Notes: generated from the sequence alone by a model not told the origin. Shown: positions 1 through 8,789, counted from the stretch's first letter. The stretch is 64,000 nucleotides of DNA from JALYRV01 sp040902895 (GCA_040902895.1 JBBDWL010000090.1:51159-115158), one strand, 5' to 3'. Numbers and translations are program-made.

Positions 1-237
1 AAACTTCCGCCCGCACGTCTTGCACGCCACTTCATCGTCCAGGCGCAACAGATAGTCGCGCAGCTTGGCGAACTTGGCCCGATCGTTCTCGTCGGCGCCC
101 GTGGGCAGGCGATCCTTCTTCGCGCGGCGCACCCAGCGGATGCTGTACTCGCTTGTCCTGCGGCACTTCGGGCACTGGTATTTGCCCTGCCGTGTCTCAG
201 GCCGTTCGGTGAAGAAGGCGCGTTCGTCGAGTGCCAT
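1..237 (-). CDS. Zinc-ribbon protein, 3' end cut off by window edge
   Basis: Reading the minus strand from an ATG at 237 gives 79 codons with no stop before the window edge. Two CxxC pairs are visible, CPKC at residues 22-25 and CKTC at 72-75, spaced like a small zinc ribbon. The region between is rich in Lys/Arg and Asp/Glu. No function can be assigned. The C-terminus lies outside the window, so the length is unknown. Confidence 0.6.
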   Translation of the reverse strand, partial: MALDERAFFTERPETRQGKYQCPKCRRTSEYSIRWVRRAKKDRLPTGADENDRAKFAKLRDYLLRLDDEVACKTCGRKF

Positions 238-259
238 AGCGCAATGCTAGCAAAGACCG

Positions 260-661
260 CTAGAACGACCCGGGCGGTGCAATCCGCTTGACGGCTTCGA
301 GCAGCTCGGCCGGCTCGTATGGCTTATGAAAAATCGCATCGGCAACCACACGCACCTCGCTTCTGGCCAGCGCGGTGACGACGATGCGAGGGATGGCGCG
401 GAGATCGGGATCGGTCTGGATGTAGGTCAGGAATTCGGTGCCCGAGACGTTCGGCAACATCAGGTCTACGACGATCAATCGCGGCCGCACGCCGCGCATC
501 AATAAATCCAGCGCCTGCTGCCCATCGTCGGCCGTGAGGATCGAATAGCCCGCTCGCGTGAACAGCTCGAACAGGGCCGCGCGCGTGTCGAGTTCATCTT
601 CGACCAGCAGGATGCGGCGGCGGTTCGGCACGGCTGGAAGTGTAACTGACCTCAGGCGCAT
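260..661 (-). CDS. Single-domain response regulator (CheY-like receiver)
   Basis: A 133-residue protein that is a receiver domain and nothing else. The acidic pocket is E21/D22 (LLVEDE), the phospho-acceptor is D66 (LIVVDLMLPN), and the conserved Thr and Lys are T96 (VVTAL) and K113 (HKPYEP). The loop between T96 and K113 is a few residues shorter than usual. The open frame continues upstream to 835, but homology begins at the ATG used here. With no output domain it probably works by protein-protein contact or phosphorelay. No histidine kinase is adjacent. Confidence 0.85.
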   Translation of the reverse strand: MRLRSVTLPAVPNRRRILLVEDELDTRAALFELFTRAGYSILTADDGQQALDLLMRGVRPRLIVVDLMLPNVSGTEFLTYIQTDPDLRAIPRIVVTALARSEVRVVADAIFHKPYEPAELLEAVKRIAPPGSF

Positions 662-769
662 CCGCGCGGGGTCACGGTGTCTCGTGGCGCGGATGAGCTT
701 CAAGTGTTTGCCATCAAACGGTACACACGTTGCTGTTGTTAATTCGGGCCGAGGGGGTCCTGTACACCG

Positions 770-1027
770 TTGCATGCATCCAGAGAGGAATTCGAAGGAG
801 AACCCGGCTATCGAGGACCGGACCGCCGCCGACAACAGCCTGCGCCGGATAAGGTCGAGCCAGTTGTTCTGACTCGCAAGCTCGCGGACGCCATCAATGG
901 CATCGATCTCGGGGGGCGAGACGTGGGTGATCGTCTGCCGCTAAATGACCATGACGCGCGCCTTTTGATCTCGGAAGGCTGGGCCGAGCCGGCACCGCCT
1001 CAGCAACGGCGCCGCGAGGATCACTAG
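770..1027 (+). CDS. Small hypothetical protein, basic ends
   Basis: An 85-residue protein from a TTG start, with a purine-rich GAGGGGG stretch at 750-756 as possible ribosome binding site. It opens with a YRGPDRRR motif, has a central segment with hydrophobic periodicity (LTRKLADAINGIDL, LLISEGWAEP), and ends RRREDH. I recall similar short proteins with the DARLLISEGW-type ending in several phyla, none with a known function. It is divergent from the response regulator, so the 108-bp gap between them should hold both promoters. Confidence 0.55.
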   Translation: MHASREEFEGEPGYRGPDRRRQQPAPDKVEPVVLTRKLADAINGIDLGGRDVGDRLPLNDHDARLLISEGWAEPAPPQQRRREDH

Positions 1028-1086
1028 AACTCGCAACGCGCCCGCGCTCGATCAGTCGGCCGGCCGTGATACCCTCTGCCGCCTCT

Positions 1087-2274
1087 ATGGAGCGACGCAA
1101 TTTTCTGACGGCGGCTGCCGCCCTGCCTGCACTTGGGCTGCAGGTCACCGCTTCTCCTTCACACCAGAGCGCGCGCCATTCGTCGTTCGACCCCTGGGTT
1201 GAAGTGCACGCGGCGCATCTTCGCGCGAATGCGGCGGCCGTTCGCCGACGCACCGGCGTTCCGATTCTTGCGGTCATCAAGAACAACGGTTACGGCGCGG
1301 GCGTCGTGCACGTCGCCACCGCGCTGTCGACGAGCGCGGATGTCATGGGCTTCGCGGTGGTGAAGCTGCAGGAAGCGCTCGCGCTCAGAGACGCCGGCAT
1401 CCGCAAGCCGGTGCTGCTGATGGGGCCTGTGGCCGATGCCGATCTCGGCGAGCTGGCGCGGCGCGATATTGCCTGGATGGCGTACACCCCGAGCGCCCCC
1501 GCACTGCAGCGCGCGGCGGCAGCCGCGGGACGCACGATGAACGTGCACGTCTGCGTCGACACCGGTCTCGGCCGGGTGGGTGTGCCATATGCGCAGGCCC
1601 CGGCGCTCATGGCAGACATCGCTCGAGCGCGCGGCGTGCGCATGCAGGGCGTCATGATGACCTTCACCGAAGACGAGGCCTTCGATCGCGAGCAGCTGCG
1701 GCGGTTTCATGAGGTCATCGCGAACATCGAAGCTGCCGGCATACGTCCCGGCCTGCGGCACGCCGCATCGTCGTACACGCTGTTTCAGCATCCGGATGCG
1801 TTCCTCGATGTCGTGCGGCCGGGCATGGCGGTGTACGGCATCTATCCCGAAGCGCAGTTCAGAAAGACGGGCGTGATGAACCTCACGCCGGCGATTGCGC
1901 TCAAGGCGCGCGTGGCCTACGTCAAGCAGCTGCAGGCGGGGGAGAGCGCCGGCTACAACCGCGCGTACGTCGCGAAAGCGACGGTCTGGATCGCCACGCT
2001 GCCTGTGGGTCACGCCGACGGCCTGCCGCGGATTGCCGCGAAGGGCGGGCGCGTGCGCATTGGCGGCGCGATGTATCCGATCGTCGCGTCGGTCTCGGCG
2101 AGCCACACGATCGTCGAGATTGGATCGGAGCGGCGCGTCGACATCGGCGACGAGGCCACGATCTTCGACTGGACGGAAGCCTCGCGGCCCGAGGATTTGG
2201 CGGCCGCGTGCGGTGCGTCCGTGTACGACTTGACGATGCATCTCAATCCGCTGCTGCCGAGGCGCATCCTATAG
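1087..2274 (+). CDS. Alanine racemase-like PLP enzyme with Tat signal
   Basis: A 395-residue protein with the alanine racemase fold-type III barrel: PLP lysine K65 in AVIKNNGYG (usual form AVVKADAYGHG), VDTGLGRVG, and a C-terminal domain with the catalytic-tyrosine region AGESAGYNRAY and GHADGLPR. The ATG chosen gives ERRNFLTAAAALPALG, a twin-arginine signal; a GTG 21 bp upstream would add only seven residues. Cytoplasmic Alr has no such leader, so this form should act in the periplasm on free amino acids rather than feed wall synthesis. NNGYG for ADAYG suggests a broader substrate range. Substrate is inference. Confidence 0.8.
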   Translation: MERRNFLTAAAALPALGLQVTASPSHQSARHSSFDPWVEVHAAHLRANAAAVRRRTGVPILAVIKNNGYGAGVVHVATALSTSADVMGFAVVKLQEALALRDAGIRKPVLLMGPVADADLGELARRDIAWMAYTPSAPALQRAAAAAGRTMNVHVCVDTGLGRVGVPYAQAPALMADIARARGVRMQGVMMTFTEDEAFDREQLRRFHEVIANIEAAGIRPGLRHAASSYTLFQHPDAFLDVVRPGMAVYGIYPEAQFRKTGVMNLTPAIALKARVAYVKQLQAGESAGYNRAYVAKATVWIATLPVGHADGLPRIAAKGGRVRIGGAMYPIVASVSASHTIVEIGSERRVDIGDEATIFDWTEASRPEDLAAACGASVYDLTMHLNPLLPRRIL

Positions 2275-2290
2275 AGGCTGCTGCAGGCGA

Positions 2291-2304
2291 CGGGCTCAAG
2301 CCCG
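2291..2304. repeat. Short palindrome between genes
   Basis: CGGGCTCAAGCCCG forms a 6-bp stem with a 2-base centre, 16 bp after the racemase stop codon. It resembles other palindromes in the window (9990, 48504, 49448, 49723) in having arms that meet around CA or TC. No T-tract follows, so it is more likely a repeat or mRNA-end stabiliser than an intrinsic terminator. Confidence 0.45.
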
Positions 2305-2315
2305 ACTATTAGGCG

Positions 2316-2321
2316 TAGAAT
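2316..2321 (+). promoter_or_regulatory. -10 box of probable leaderless promoter
   Basis: TAGAAT ends 8 bases before the GTG of the membrane glycosyltransferase gene, so transcription would start at or next to the start codon. There is no Shine-Dalgarno sequence. The same spacing is seen at 4698, 8777, 18388 and 56547. Confidence 0.4.
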
Positions 2322-2329
2322 CCGCCCAG

Positions 2330-4576
2330 GTGACTCCCCGGCACCTCCTTGTCCTGCTTGCTGCAGCGCTGTGCTTCGTGTGGCTTCACGCGCTGACGGT
2401 GCCCCGCACGCTCGAGGACGAGGACTCGATCAACCTGGCGATGGGTGTCGAGTCCTTTGATGTCGCCCGCTACGCGCCGCACCCGCCGGGGTATCCCGTC
2501 TATATCGCACTCGCCAAAGCATCTACCGCCGGCGTCACGCGGCTGCATCCGGATTGGTCCCGCGACCGCCGCGCGGCCGCCGGACTCGCGTCGCTAAGCG
2601 TGGTATCGGGAGCGCTCGGCCTGTTTGCGTTCGCCGCACTGTGGCGAGGCCTGGGAGTCTCGGCGGGCTGGTCGATACTCGCGGCCATCGGCACCTCTGC
2701 GGCGCCGCTTTACTGGTTCACGGCGGCGCGCCCGCTCACCGACACCCCCGCGCTCGTTACGGCGGTGGCCATTCAGGCGGCGTTTCTGCGCGGGCTGCGG
2801 CATTTTTCCGAACGCGGGACGCTGCCTGCGCGCTGGGTGATCGCGAGCATGGCAGCCGGCGTCGCGATAGGAATGCGCTCGCAGACGATGTTGCTGACGC
2901 TGCCCATCATGTTGCTGGTGATCGTCCGTCTGCTTCGCGATCGCCGGTGGGCCCACGGCGCCCTGCTCGCGGGCGCGGCCCTTGCGGGGGTGTTGATCTG
3001 GCTCATACCTCTGGTGCATCTCACCGGAGGCGTCGACGAGTATCGCCGCCTGGTGGCAGGCCAGGGACGGCACGACGTCACCAGCGTCGAGATGCTCGCG
3101 ACCAACTTCTCGTGGAGATTCTTCGGGGACGATCTCGTCGGGACATTCCTGGCGCCGTGGCGGCTGACTGCTGTGTCGTGGGCGATCGTCGCGGCGGCGG
3201 CGCTCGGCATCGTGCGGGTGGCGCGAACTGGCGGAGGCAGCCTGCTGATGCTGTGCCTGCTGGTCGTGCCGTACATGATGTTTCATCTGTTGTTCCACGA
3301 AGTGGAAACCATCCGTTACGCGCTGCCCACGGTTTCGATGATGGCCGGACTGTCGGGGGTCGCGCTCGCCTGGCTGGGAAACTACGCCGGTGCCACACTC
3401 GCGCTCGCGGGCACGATCGCATGTGTCGCCATCGTTCATCCGGTGACCGCGACGTACGCGAGGGGCGCGCCCGTCTTCCGCGTCATTCAGGACATTCGGT
3501 CCGCAAGGCTGGTCGCCGATGAGGCCCCGCGGCTCGAAGCGCACCATGATGCGTGGTGGGCCGTCAGCCGTGCGCTCGACTGGAACAGAGACCGCTTGGA
3601 CCTTGCGCCGCCGCGGCTTATCGAACGTGATGAGACTCTGCGCCTCGTCGAGTACTGGCGATCGGGGGCGACAACGCCCATTTGGTTTTTCAGCGATCCC
3701 GACCGCGGCGACCTGAGACGCTTCGACCCGGCGGCCACCCGCCACGTGCGCACGCGCCGGCTGACGCCCGAAGTCGCGTCTCTCATTGGCGGCCTCCGGC
3801 CGTATGACGTCGGCTGGTGGCGCCTTTCAGCGCCGGCGTGGATGCTCGGCCGAGGATGGGCACTGACGCGCGAGATGATCGATGAGGGCGAGCACTCGAA
3901 CGGCGCGGTGGCGTACCTCCGCCGTCAACCAGGACCGGTCCGGCTGTTCGTGGGCACGCGTCACCTGGAAACGGTGTCGTCGCCGGCCGACGTGTCGGCC
4001 TCTCTCGATGGAGTGGAGATCGATTGCTGGCGACTCGCGCCCGGCGACAGCGCCACCCGTTGGCTCGCATTGCCGGAGGGAAGGCTGCAGGGGAGCGGTG
4101 CCTACGCGACCCTGGCGTTCGCGGTGTCGCCCGCGCCGTCCCAGACACGCGTCGTCGCGTTCGGGCAGTTAGACGCAGCGCCGCCGGATACGCCAATGGT
4201 CGCCTTCGGCGACGGGTGGAGCAGGGTCGAACGCGACGCCGCCCTGGGCGCGCGGTGGCGGCGGACGTCAGCGTTCTCGCACCTCGAGGTGCGACACGCA
4301 GGGCGGCCGGTGAAGCTGACGATTCGAGGGAACGTGCCGGTCGAAGACTTCACGATGCCGCCGCCGGTCGTCGTCTATGCCGGCAAGACGATCGTGGCCG
4401 AGCTCGTGCCGGCGCGCGTCTTCGAACTCTCGTTCGAGCTGTCTCCCGAGGTGCTGGATGCGGCAGGCGGCCGCGTCTCGATTGCCGTCAACCTGCGCCG
4501 CGCGTTTGACGAACAGCAGCGCGGGATGACGCCGCGTGCATTCGGCATCCGCGTGGCGAGTGTGGAGATCGAGTGA
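2330..4576 (+). CDS. GT-C type membrane glycosyltransferase (PMT/ArnT-like)
   Basis: A 748-residue protein. The N-terminal 370 residues are multi-pass membrane, beginning with a helix from residue 3, then a lumenal loop LEDEDSINLAMG containing the acidic pair typical of GT-C enzymes that use polyprenyl-phosphate sugars, and HPPGYPVYIALAKA, as in family 39 transferases. Several hydrophobic helices follow. The C-terminal half is soluble and Trp/Arg-rich, with no domain I can name. GTG is the start; no upstream ATG fits. Donor and acceptor are unknown. It stands alone as a transcription unit. Confidence 0.7.
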   Translation: MTPRHLLVLLAAALCFVWLHALTVPRTLEDEDSINLAMGVESFDVARYAPHPPGYPVYIALAKASTAGVTRLHPDWSRDRRAAAGLASLSVVSGALGLFAFAALWRGLGVSAGWSILAAIGTSAAPLYWFTAARPLTDTPALVTAVAIQAAFLRGLRHFSERGTLPARWVIASMAAGVAIGMRSQTMLLTLPIMLLVIVRLLRDRRWAHGALLAGAALAGVLIWLIPLVHLTGGVDEYRRLVAGQGRHDVTSVEMLATNFSWRFFGDDLVGTFLAPWRLTAVSWAIVAAAALGIVRVARTGGGSLLMLCLLVVPYMMFHLLFHEVETIRYALPTVSMMAGLSGVALAWLGNYAGATLALAGTIACVAIVHPVTATYARGAPVFRVIQDIRSARLVADEAPRLEAHHDAWWAVSRALDWNRDRLDLAPPRLIERDETLRLVEYWRSGATTPIWFFSDPDRGDLRRFDPAATRHVRTRRLTPEVASLIGGLRPYDVGWWRLSAPAWMLGRGWALTREMIDEGEHSNGAVAYLRRQPGPVRLFVGTRHLETVSSPADVSASLDGVEIDCWRLAPGDSATRWLALPEGRLQGSGAYATLAFAVSPAPSQTRVVAFGQLDAAPPDTPMVAFGDGWSRVERDAALGARWRRTSAFSHLEVRHAGRPVKLTIRGNVPVEDFTMPPPVVVYAGKTIVAELVPARVFELSFELSPEVLDAAGGRVSIAVNLRRAFDEQQRGMTPRAFGIRVASVEIE

Positions 4577-4587
4577 TTAAAGGGAAT

Positions 4588-4633
4588 TGAGCCGCATTTT
4601 CGCGAGTTGGAACCAGCTGGACGGGTGGCTGCG
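4588..4633. repeat. Dispersed 46-bp repeat, copy 1
   Basis: Shares the identical 17-base core TTTCGCGAGTTGGAACC with a second copy at 55963-56008, with further similarity on both sides (TGAGCC before, CTGG.CGG.TGGCT after). It lies just upstream of the toxin-antitoxin promoter. No function is visible. Confidence 0.5.
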
Positions 4634-4684
4634 ACGACTTGAAGGCTTGCGGCGGGCAGCGTGAGCTCAAGCGTCCGGCTGGCA

Positions 4685-4700
4685 ATACCACATCTGGTAT
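4685..4700. promoter_or_regulatory. Operator palindrome of higBA
   Basis: ATACCA-CATC-TGGTAT is a perfect inverted repeat with 6-bp arms. Its right arm overlaps the TATACT -10 box at 4698-4703, two bases before the toxin ATG. Binding there would block RNA polymerase, as expected for autoregulation by the helix-turn-helix antitoxin encoded second in the operon. Confidence 0.6.
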
Positions 4701-4703
4701 ACT
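4698..4703 (+). promoter_or_regulatory. -10 box of higBA promoter
   Basis: TATACT lies two bases before the toxin ATG. No good -35 hexamer is seen 16-18 bp upstream. The mRNA would be leaderless or nearly so. Confidence 0.45.
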
Positions 4704-4705
4704 GA

Positions 4706-5038
4706 ATGGCGATGGCGTGGACCGTCGAGACGTTGAACGAGACGGTCGACGCCGAATTGGCCGAACTGCCGGCGGACATGCGCGCGCGACTGGTCCGTAT
4801 TTCGGAGTTGATCGAATCCGTCGGCCTCCCCAACGTCAAAGAGCCGCACGTCCGACACATCCGCGGGCAGCTCTGGGAGATCCGCCTGAAGGGGAAATCC
4901 GGCATTGCACGCGCGCTCTACGTCACGGCGAAGGAGCAGCGGGTGGTGATCCTCAGGGCCTTCATCAAGAAGACCGAGAAGACACCAGGGGGCGAGATCG
5001 TTCTGGCACTGCAACGCGCCAAGGAAGTAAAGCCATGA
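4706..5038 (+). CDS. higB: HigB-type toxin (Gp49-like, RelE superfamily)
   Basis: A 110-residue protein of the phage-derived Gp49-like family, whose characterised members are ribosome-dependent mRNA endonucleases. Family features seen: DAELAELPADMRARLVRI near the N-terminus, HIRGQLWEIRLKGKSGIARALY (the strand-turn-strand with the conserved Leu-Trp-Glu-Ile-Arg), VVILRAFIKKTEKTP near the end. Its stop overlaps the antitoxin start by 4 bp (ATGA), giving the toxin-first order typical of higBA. A second in-frame ATG two codons on could also be the start. Confidence 0.85.
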   Translation: MAMAWTVETLNETVDAELAELPADMRARLVRISELIESVGLPNVKEPHVRHIRGQLWEIRLKGKSGIARALYVTAKEQRVVILRAFIKKTEKTPGGEIVLALQRAKEVKP

Positions 5039-5322
5039 CGAAGATCAGCGATCTGCATCGCCGTTGGAGCAAGGACCCCGACTACAAGGGCGCGTACGAC
5101 GCCCTCGGTGAAGAGTTCGATCTCGCGCGGGCACTGATCGAGGCGCGTACGGCCGCAGGCCTGTCGCAGTCGCAGCTCGCTCGACGTATGAAAACCTCGC
5201 AGTCCTACATCGCGCGTGTGGAAGGAGGCAAAGTACGACCATCCACGGACGCGCTCGAACGTTTCGCCAGGGCCACCCGGACGCGCCTCCGGATCGTGTT
5301 CGAACCGGAGCCCGCTCGGTAG
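5035..5322 (+). CDS. higA: HigA-type antitoxin (XRE helix-turn-helix)
   Basis: A 95-residue antitoxin overlapping the toxin gene by 4 bp, so translation is coupled. The C-terminal half is an XRE DNA-binding domain: GLSQSQLARRMKTSQSYIARVEGG followed by RPSTDALERFARATRTRL. The N-terminal 40 residues should neutralise the toxin. It is the likely repressor at the palindrome 4685-4700. Confidence 0.85.
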   Translation: MTKISDLHRRWSKDPDYKGAYDALGEEFDLARALIEARTAAGLSQSQLARRMKTSQSYIARVEGGKVRPSTDALERFARATRTRLRIVFEPEPAR

Positions 5323-5474
5323 GCGCCACGAACGACCGTTGGCGTCAAACGAGGCGCCGGGCGCGATGCGCACCAGGCACGTAACGGGGTATGAGCCTCA
5401 CTCTCACGGAGTGTCGAATCCCGACGACGGATTAGCGCCATAACTTAGTGGCTGGTGGCCGAGATCGCTGATGG

Positions 5475-7919
5475 CTACTCGGCTCGAAGAGCAGACACCG
5501 GATCGACGCTCGCGGCGCGCCATGCGGGCACGATCGTGGCTGCAGACGCCGCGGCAAGCAGCGAGATGGCCGCGGCCGTGAACGCCCGTGGATCCGTCGG
5601 GGCCATCCCGAACAGGAACGCGCGCGCAGCCTCGCTCACATACCACGCGATACTGCTACCGAGGGCGACGCCGACGGCCACCAGCGCGAATGCGTGAGCC
5701 ACCACCATCCGGACTACGCGCGTTCGGCTCGCGCCGAGCGCCATGCGTACGCCGATCTCACGCGTTCTCTGGGCGACGATGAACGCCATCAATCCATACA
5801 CGCCGACGCCGGCGATCGTGAGCCCAAGTAGCCCGAACAGCCCGAGCAGGAGCATATTGAGCCTGCGCTGAGCCATGCGCCGCGAGAACATCTCCTCCAT
5901 CGTCGTCACGTTCCTCAAGGGGACGTCCGGAAGGACGGCGAAGACAGCTGCACGTACCGCTCGCAAAGAGTCGTAAGGGTCACTAGCCGTCCTCACAAGC
6001 AGTTCGGCGCCAGCCGCTCGTCCTTGCGCGAGCGGCGAGTACATCTCCGGGATCACGTCCCGCTCGACGCCGTTCTGGTGCGCATCGCCGACGACCCCAA
6101 CGATCGTCGCTCCATTGAACGTACGGCCGATCGGATCCTCGCCGGGGATGTATGTGGCTACTGCAGTCTCGTTCAGGATGATGACGGATTGCGCACCGGC
6201 GCGGTCCGAGGCGATGAAGAACCGTCCACGGCGGAGCGGGATCCGCAGCACGGCGTGGTACTCTGGTGACACGCTTTTAATGCTTAAGCGCGCGATTTTT
6301 CCGTCGGGCAGGGGGAAGCTCGTCGACCGGATGCCGTCGGTGAGCGGCAGCTGCCCCTGGAGCAGGGCGACCCCCTCTACGCCGGGCAACGCTGCAATCC
6401 GGTCGACGACCTCGGCAAGCGCGGCGGTGCGGTCCGGCGGATCCGACACGGAGGCGATACGCGGACTGATCTGCGCCGTGAGCACATTGGTCGTGTCGAA
6501 GCCAGGATCGATCCGCAACAGCGCGACAAAGCTGCCGATGAAGAGTGCCGCACCGACGAGCAGCACTACGGCGAGTGACACCTCCCCGATGACGAGCGCG
6601 TTGCGCAGCCGCTGACGCACCGGAGCATTGCCCGATCGACCGGTGTCACGCATGGCCCGTAGCAGATCTGGTCGTGCCGCCTGAAGGGCCGGACCAACTC
6701 CACACAACAATCCGGTGGCGACCGAGACCCCCATGGCTGTAGCCAGCACCCTAAAGTCGAGCGCAATCGTGGTCACCCGGGGAACGCCGTCTGGCATCGC
6801 CGCGCGAAGGACGTCGATGCCCCACCACGCGAGGACGATACCAAACACCGCGCCAACGCCGGAGAGCACCAGGCTTTCGATCACCAGCTGACGCGTGAGA
6901 CGCGACCAGGTTGCTCCGAGGGCCGCCCGCACGGCGAGGTCCCGCTCGCGGACAGTGGCCCGGGCGAGCAGCAGGCTGGCAATGTTCCCGCACGCGATTA
7001 GCAGCACCATCACCACGGCTGCGAGGAGCATCAACAGCCACGACTTGATCTCCGCGCCCACGAGGTGATCGACGAGCGGGCGAACGCCGATCCGGCTGTC
7101 CTTGTTCCAAACGGGGTGCGCACGCTCGAGCGCGGAGGCAATCTGATCCATCTGCGCCTGCGCCTGCATCAGCGATACATCACGCTTGAGGCGCGCCACG
7201 ACTTGGAGGTACGTGGCCATTCGAGTCGGATCGCGCAGGCGATCTGTTTCAGGCACGACGTACGGAATCCAAATGTCGGTTGGCCGGGCTGCGCCAACCG
7301 GATAGGTGAAGTCCGGTGGCATCACCCCGATCACTTCGTACCCGGCCTCTTCGGCGCCGCGGCCGCCTTCAAGCAGTTCGAGGGGGATTACACGGCCGAC
7401 AATGTGCGGATCGGCGCCGAAACGCCGGCGCCACAGGCCGTCGCTGAGCAGAGCCACGCGATCGGCGCCGGCGGTCTCGTTGTCTACCGTGAACGTCCGG
7501 CCCAGCGCGGGCGAGACGCGAAGTACTTTGAAGAAGTCGGCGGTGACGCGGTGCGGGACCAGTGATTCGGGCTCTACTCCAGGCAGCCGCAGTGTCAGCC
7601 ACCCACTGGCGACGGCAGCCATCGATTCGAATACCTGCTGCTGCGCGACCCAGTCGAGGTAGTTTTGGGGCGCGACGAACATCACACGCGCCGGGTCGCG
7701 AGTTATGGCACCCGACGTCGCCGTCACCGCCGAGCGTTGGCCCACCGCCACCAAGCGATGGTGGTCGTCGAATGGCAAACCACGCAGAACCACCGCGTCG
7801 ACGACAGAATAGATCGCCGTGGTCGCGCCGATGCCCAGTGTGAGCACTATCAGCGCCGCGCTGGTGAATCCCCGGTTCGACCGAAGTGATCGAACCGCAG
7901 CCTTGAGATCGTCGCGCAT
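5475..7919 (-). CDS. MacB/FtsX-family permease of the ADOP type
   Basis: An 814-residue ABC permease with no ATPase domain. It opens MRDDLKAAVRSLRSNRGFT, the standard start of acidobacterial duplicated orphan permeases, then one membrane helix near residues 18-42, a periplasmic MacB-like domain, an FtsX three-helix block (LLMLLAAVVMVLLIACGNIAS), a repeat of periplasmic domain plus FtsX block, and ends DPVSALRAE. The duplicated layout and the lack of an adjacent ATPase gene fit the ADOP family, thought to export peptides, lipids or drugs. Substrate unknown. It is monocistronic. Confidence 0.85.
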   Translation of the reverse strand: MRDDLKAAVRSLRSNRGFTSAALIVLTLGIGATTAIYSVVDAVVLRGLPFDDHHRLVAVGQRSAVTATSGAITRDPARVMFVAPQNYLDWVAQQQVFESMAAVASGWLTLRLPGVEPESLVPHRVTADFFKVLRVSPALGRTFTVDNETAGADRVALLSDGLWRRRFGADPHIVGRVIPLELLEGGRGAEEAGYEVIGVMPPDFTYPVGAARPTDIWIPYVVPETDRLRDPTRMATYLQVVARLKRDVSLMQAQAQMDQIASALERAHPVWNKDSRIGVRPLVDHLVGAEIKSWLLMLLAAVVMVLLIACGNIASLLLARATVRERDLAVRAALGATWSRLTRQLVIESLVLSGVGAVFGIVLAWWGIDVLRAAMPDGVPRVTTIALDFRVLATAMGVSVATGLLCGVGPALQAARPDLLRAMRDTGRSGNAPVRQRLRNALVIGEVSLAVVLLVGAALFIGSFVALLRIDPGFDTTNVLTAQISPRIASVSDPPDRTAALAEVVDRIAALPGVEGVALLQGQLPLTDGIRSTSFPLPDGKIARLSIKSVSPEYHAVLRIPLRRGRFFIASDRAGAQSVIILNETAVATYIPGEDPIGRTFNGATIVGVVGDAHQNGVERDVIPEMYSPLAQGRAAGAELLVRTASDPYDSLRAVRAAVFAVLPDVPLRNVTTMEEMFSRRMAQRRLNMLLLGLFGLLGLTIAGVGVYGLMAFIVAQRTREIGVRMALGASRTRVVRMVVAHAFALVAVGVALGSSIAWYVSEAARAFLFGMAPTDPRAFTAAAISLLAAASAATIVPAWRAASVDPVSALRAE

Positions 7920-8009
7920 GCCTGCCGCCTCCGCCCCGGAGTATACGCAACCTCAGTGCGTGACGACGAGGCCGTTCTCGACGGGCGCATCGTGGTGGCC
8001 GGTCCACGT

Positions 8010-8645
8010 CAGCGGAGCCATCCGGGTTTTCCGCCCAGGGGATTTGTGCGTTGCGAGACGTGTGGCCGACCCCTGACGGGGAGCTGGTCGAAAGGACGCA
8101 ACGGCCGGTACGCCTACTACCACTGTCAGCGCCAATGTCGCGCGGTCAACGTCAGCAAGACCAAGCTCGAAGGATTGTTCGCCCACCCTGCTGCAGCCGA
8201 CTCCGGGCTACATGCGATTGGTCAAGGATCGAATCCTGCACGTGTGGGAACAGCGCCGGGCCGAGGCCAACGACCGGACGGCGGAACGGGACCGGCGAGT
8301 GCGAGCAATCCAGCAGAAGCTGGACAAGCTGGACGAGCGTTCCTGTACTCAGAGGCGATCGACGCCACGACCTACGGCCGGCAACGCGACAAGCTGCGCG
8401 AGGAGCTGACACTCGCCAAGATCGATCATCACGCCGACGCCGTCGACGAACTCGACGTAGAAGGCAGCCTGGCGTCTCGCAGAACGGATTCTCCCGCGCG
8501 CGTCAGATCTGTGGGTGCAAGCCTCGCTCGATTACAAGCAGCGGCTTCAGCAGCTGTTCTTCCCGGAAGGAATCGCGTTCGACGGAAATCAATTCAATCG
8601 AACCGCCGTAACGGCACCACTTTTCAACTACTTGGCGCCGGGTGA
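8010..8645 (+). pseudogene. Decayed large serine recombinase, C-terminal part
   Basis: Three reading-frame changes break what was one gene. The pieces in order are a recombinase zinc beta ribbon (FVRCETCGRPLTGSWSKGR, then YAYYHC), a coiled coil (RILHVWEQRRAEANDRTAE, KLDKLDE), a segment FLYSEAIDATTYGRQRDKLR in another frame, and a tail SLDYKQRLQQLFFPEGIAFD. These are the parts C-terminal to the catalytic domain in serine integrases; the resolvase domain is gone. It abuts tRNA-Lys, and the last fragment stays open into the tRNA. The coiled coil is the control module of integration, so this is a relic of an excised or decayed element. Confidence 0.75.
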
Positions 8646-8662
8646 GAGTGCTGATGAAAAGA

Positions 8663-8738
8663 TGGTGAGCCGCGAAGGAATCGAACCTTCAACCCGCAGA
8701 TTAAGAGTCTGCTGCTCTGCCAATTGAGCTAGCGGCCC
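8663..8738 (-). tRNA. tRNA-Lys(CTT)
   Basis: Minus-strand cloverleaf. The acceptor stem GGGCCGC pairs with GCGGCTC (one G-U), the D arm is GCTCAATTGGCAGAGC, the anticodon loop CTCTTAA is held by a CAGA/TCTG stem, the T loop is TTCGATT, and the discriminator A is followed by an encoded CCA. The anticodon CTT reads AAG. Confidence 0.95.
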
Positions 8739-8776
8739 ACTCGGAGTGGAATCGAACCTCAATTCTAACGTACGGC

Positions 8777-8782
8777 TATACT
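8777..8782 (+). promoter_or_regulatory. -10 box of probable leaderless promoter
   Basis: TATACT ends 7 bases before the ATG of the lipoprotein gene, with no ribosome binding site between. The predicted transcription start falls on or next to the ATG. Confidence 0.45.
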
Positions 8783-8789
8783 GCGAGTC

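Noticed and set aside
8646..8727. C-terminal extension of the recombinase frame
   Set aside because: It is translation of tRNA-Lys in the antisense direction.
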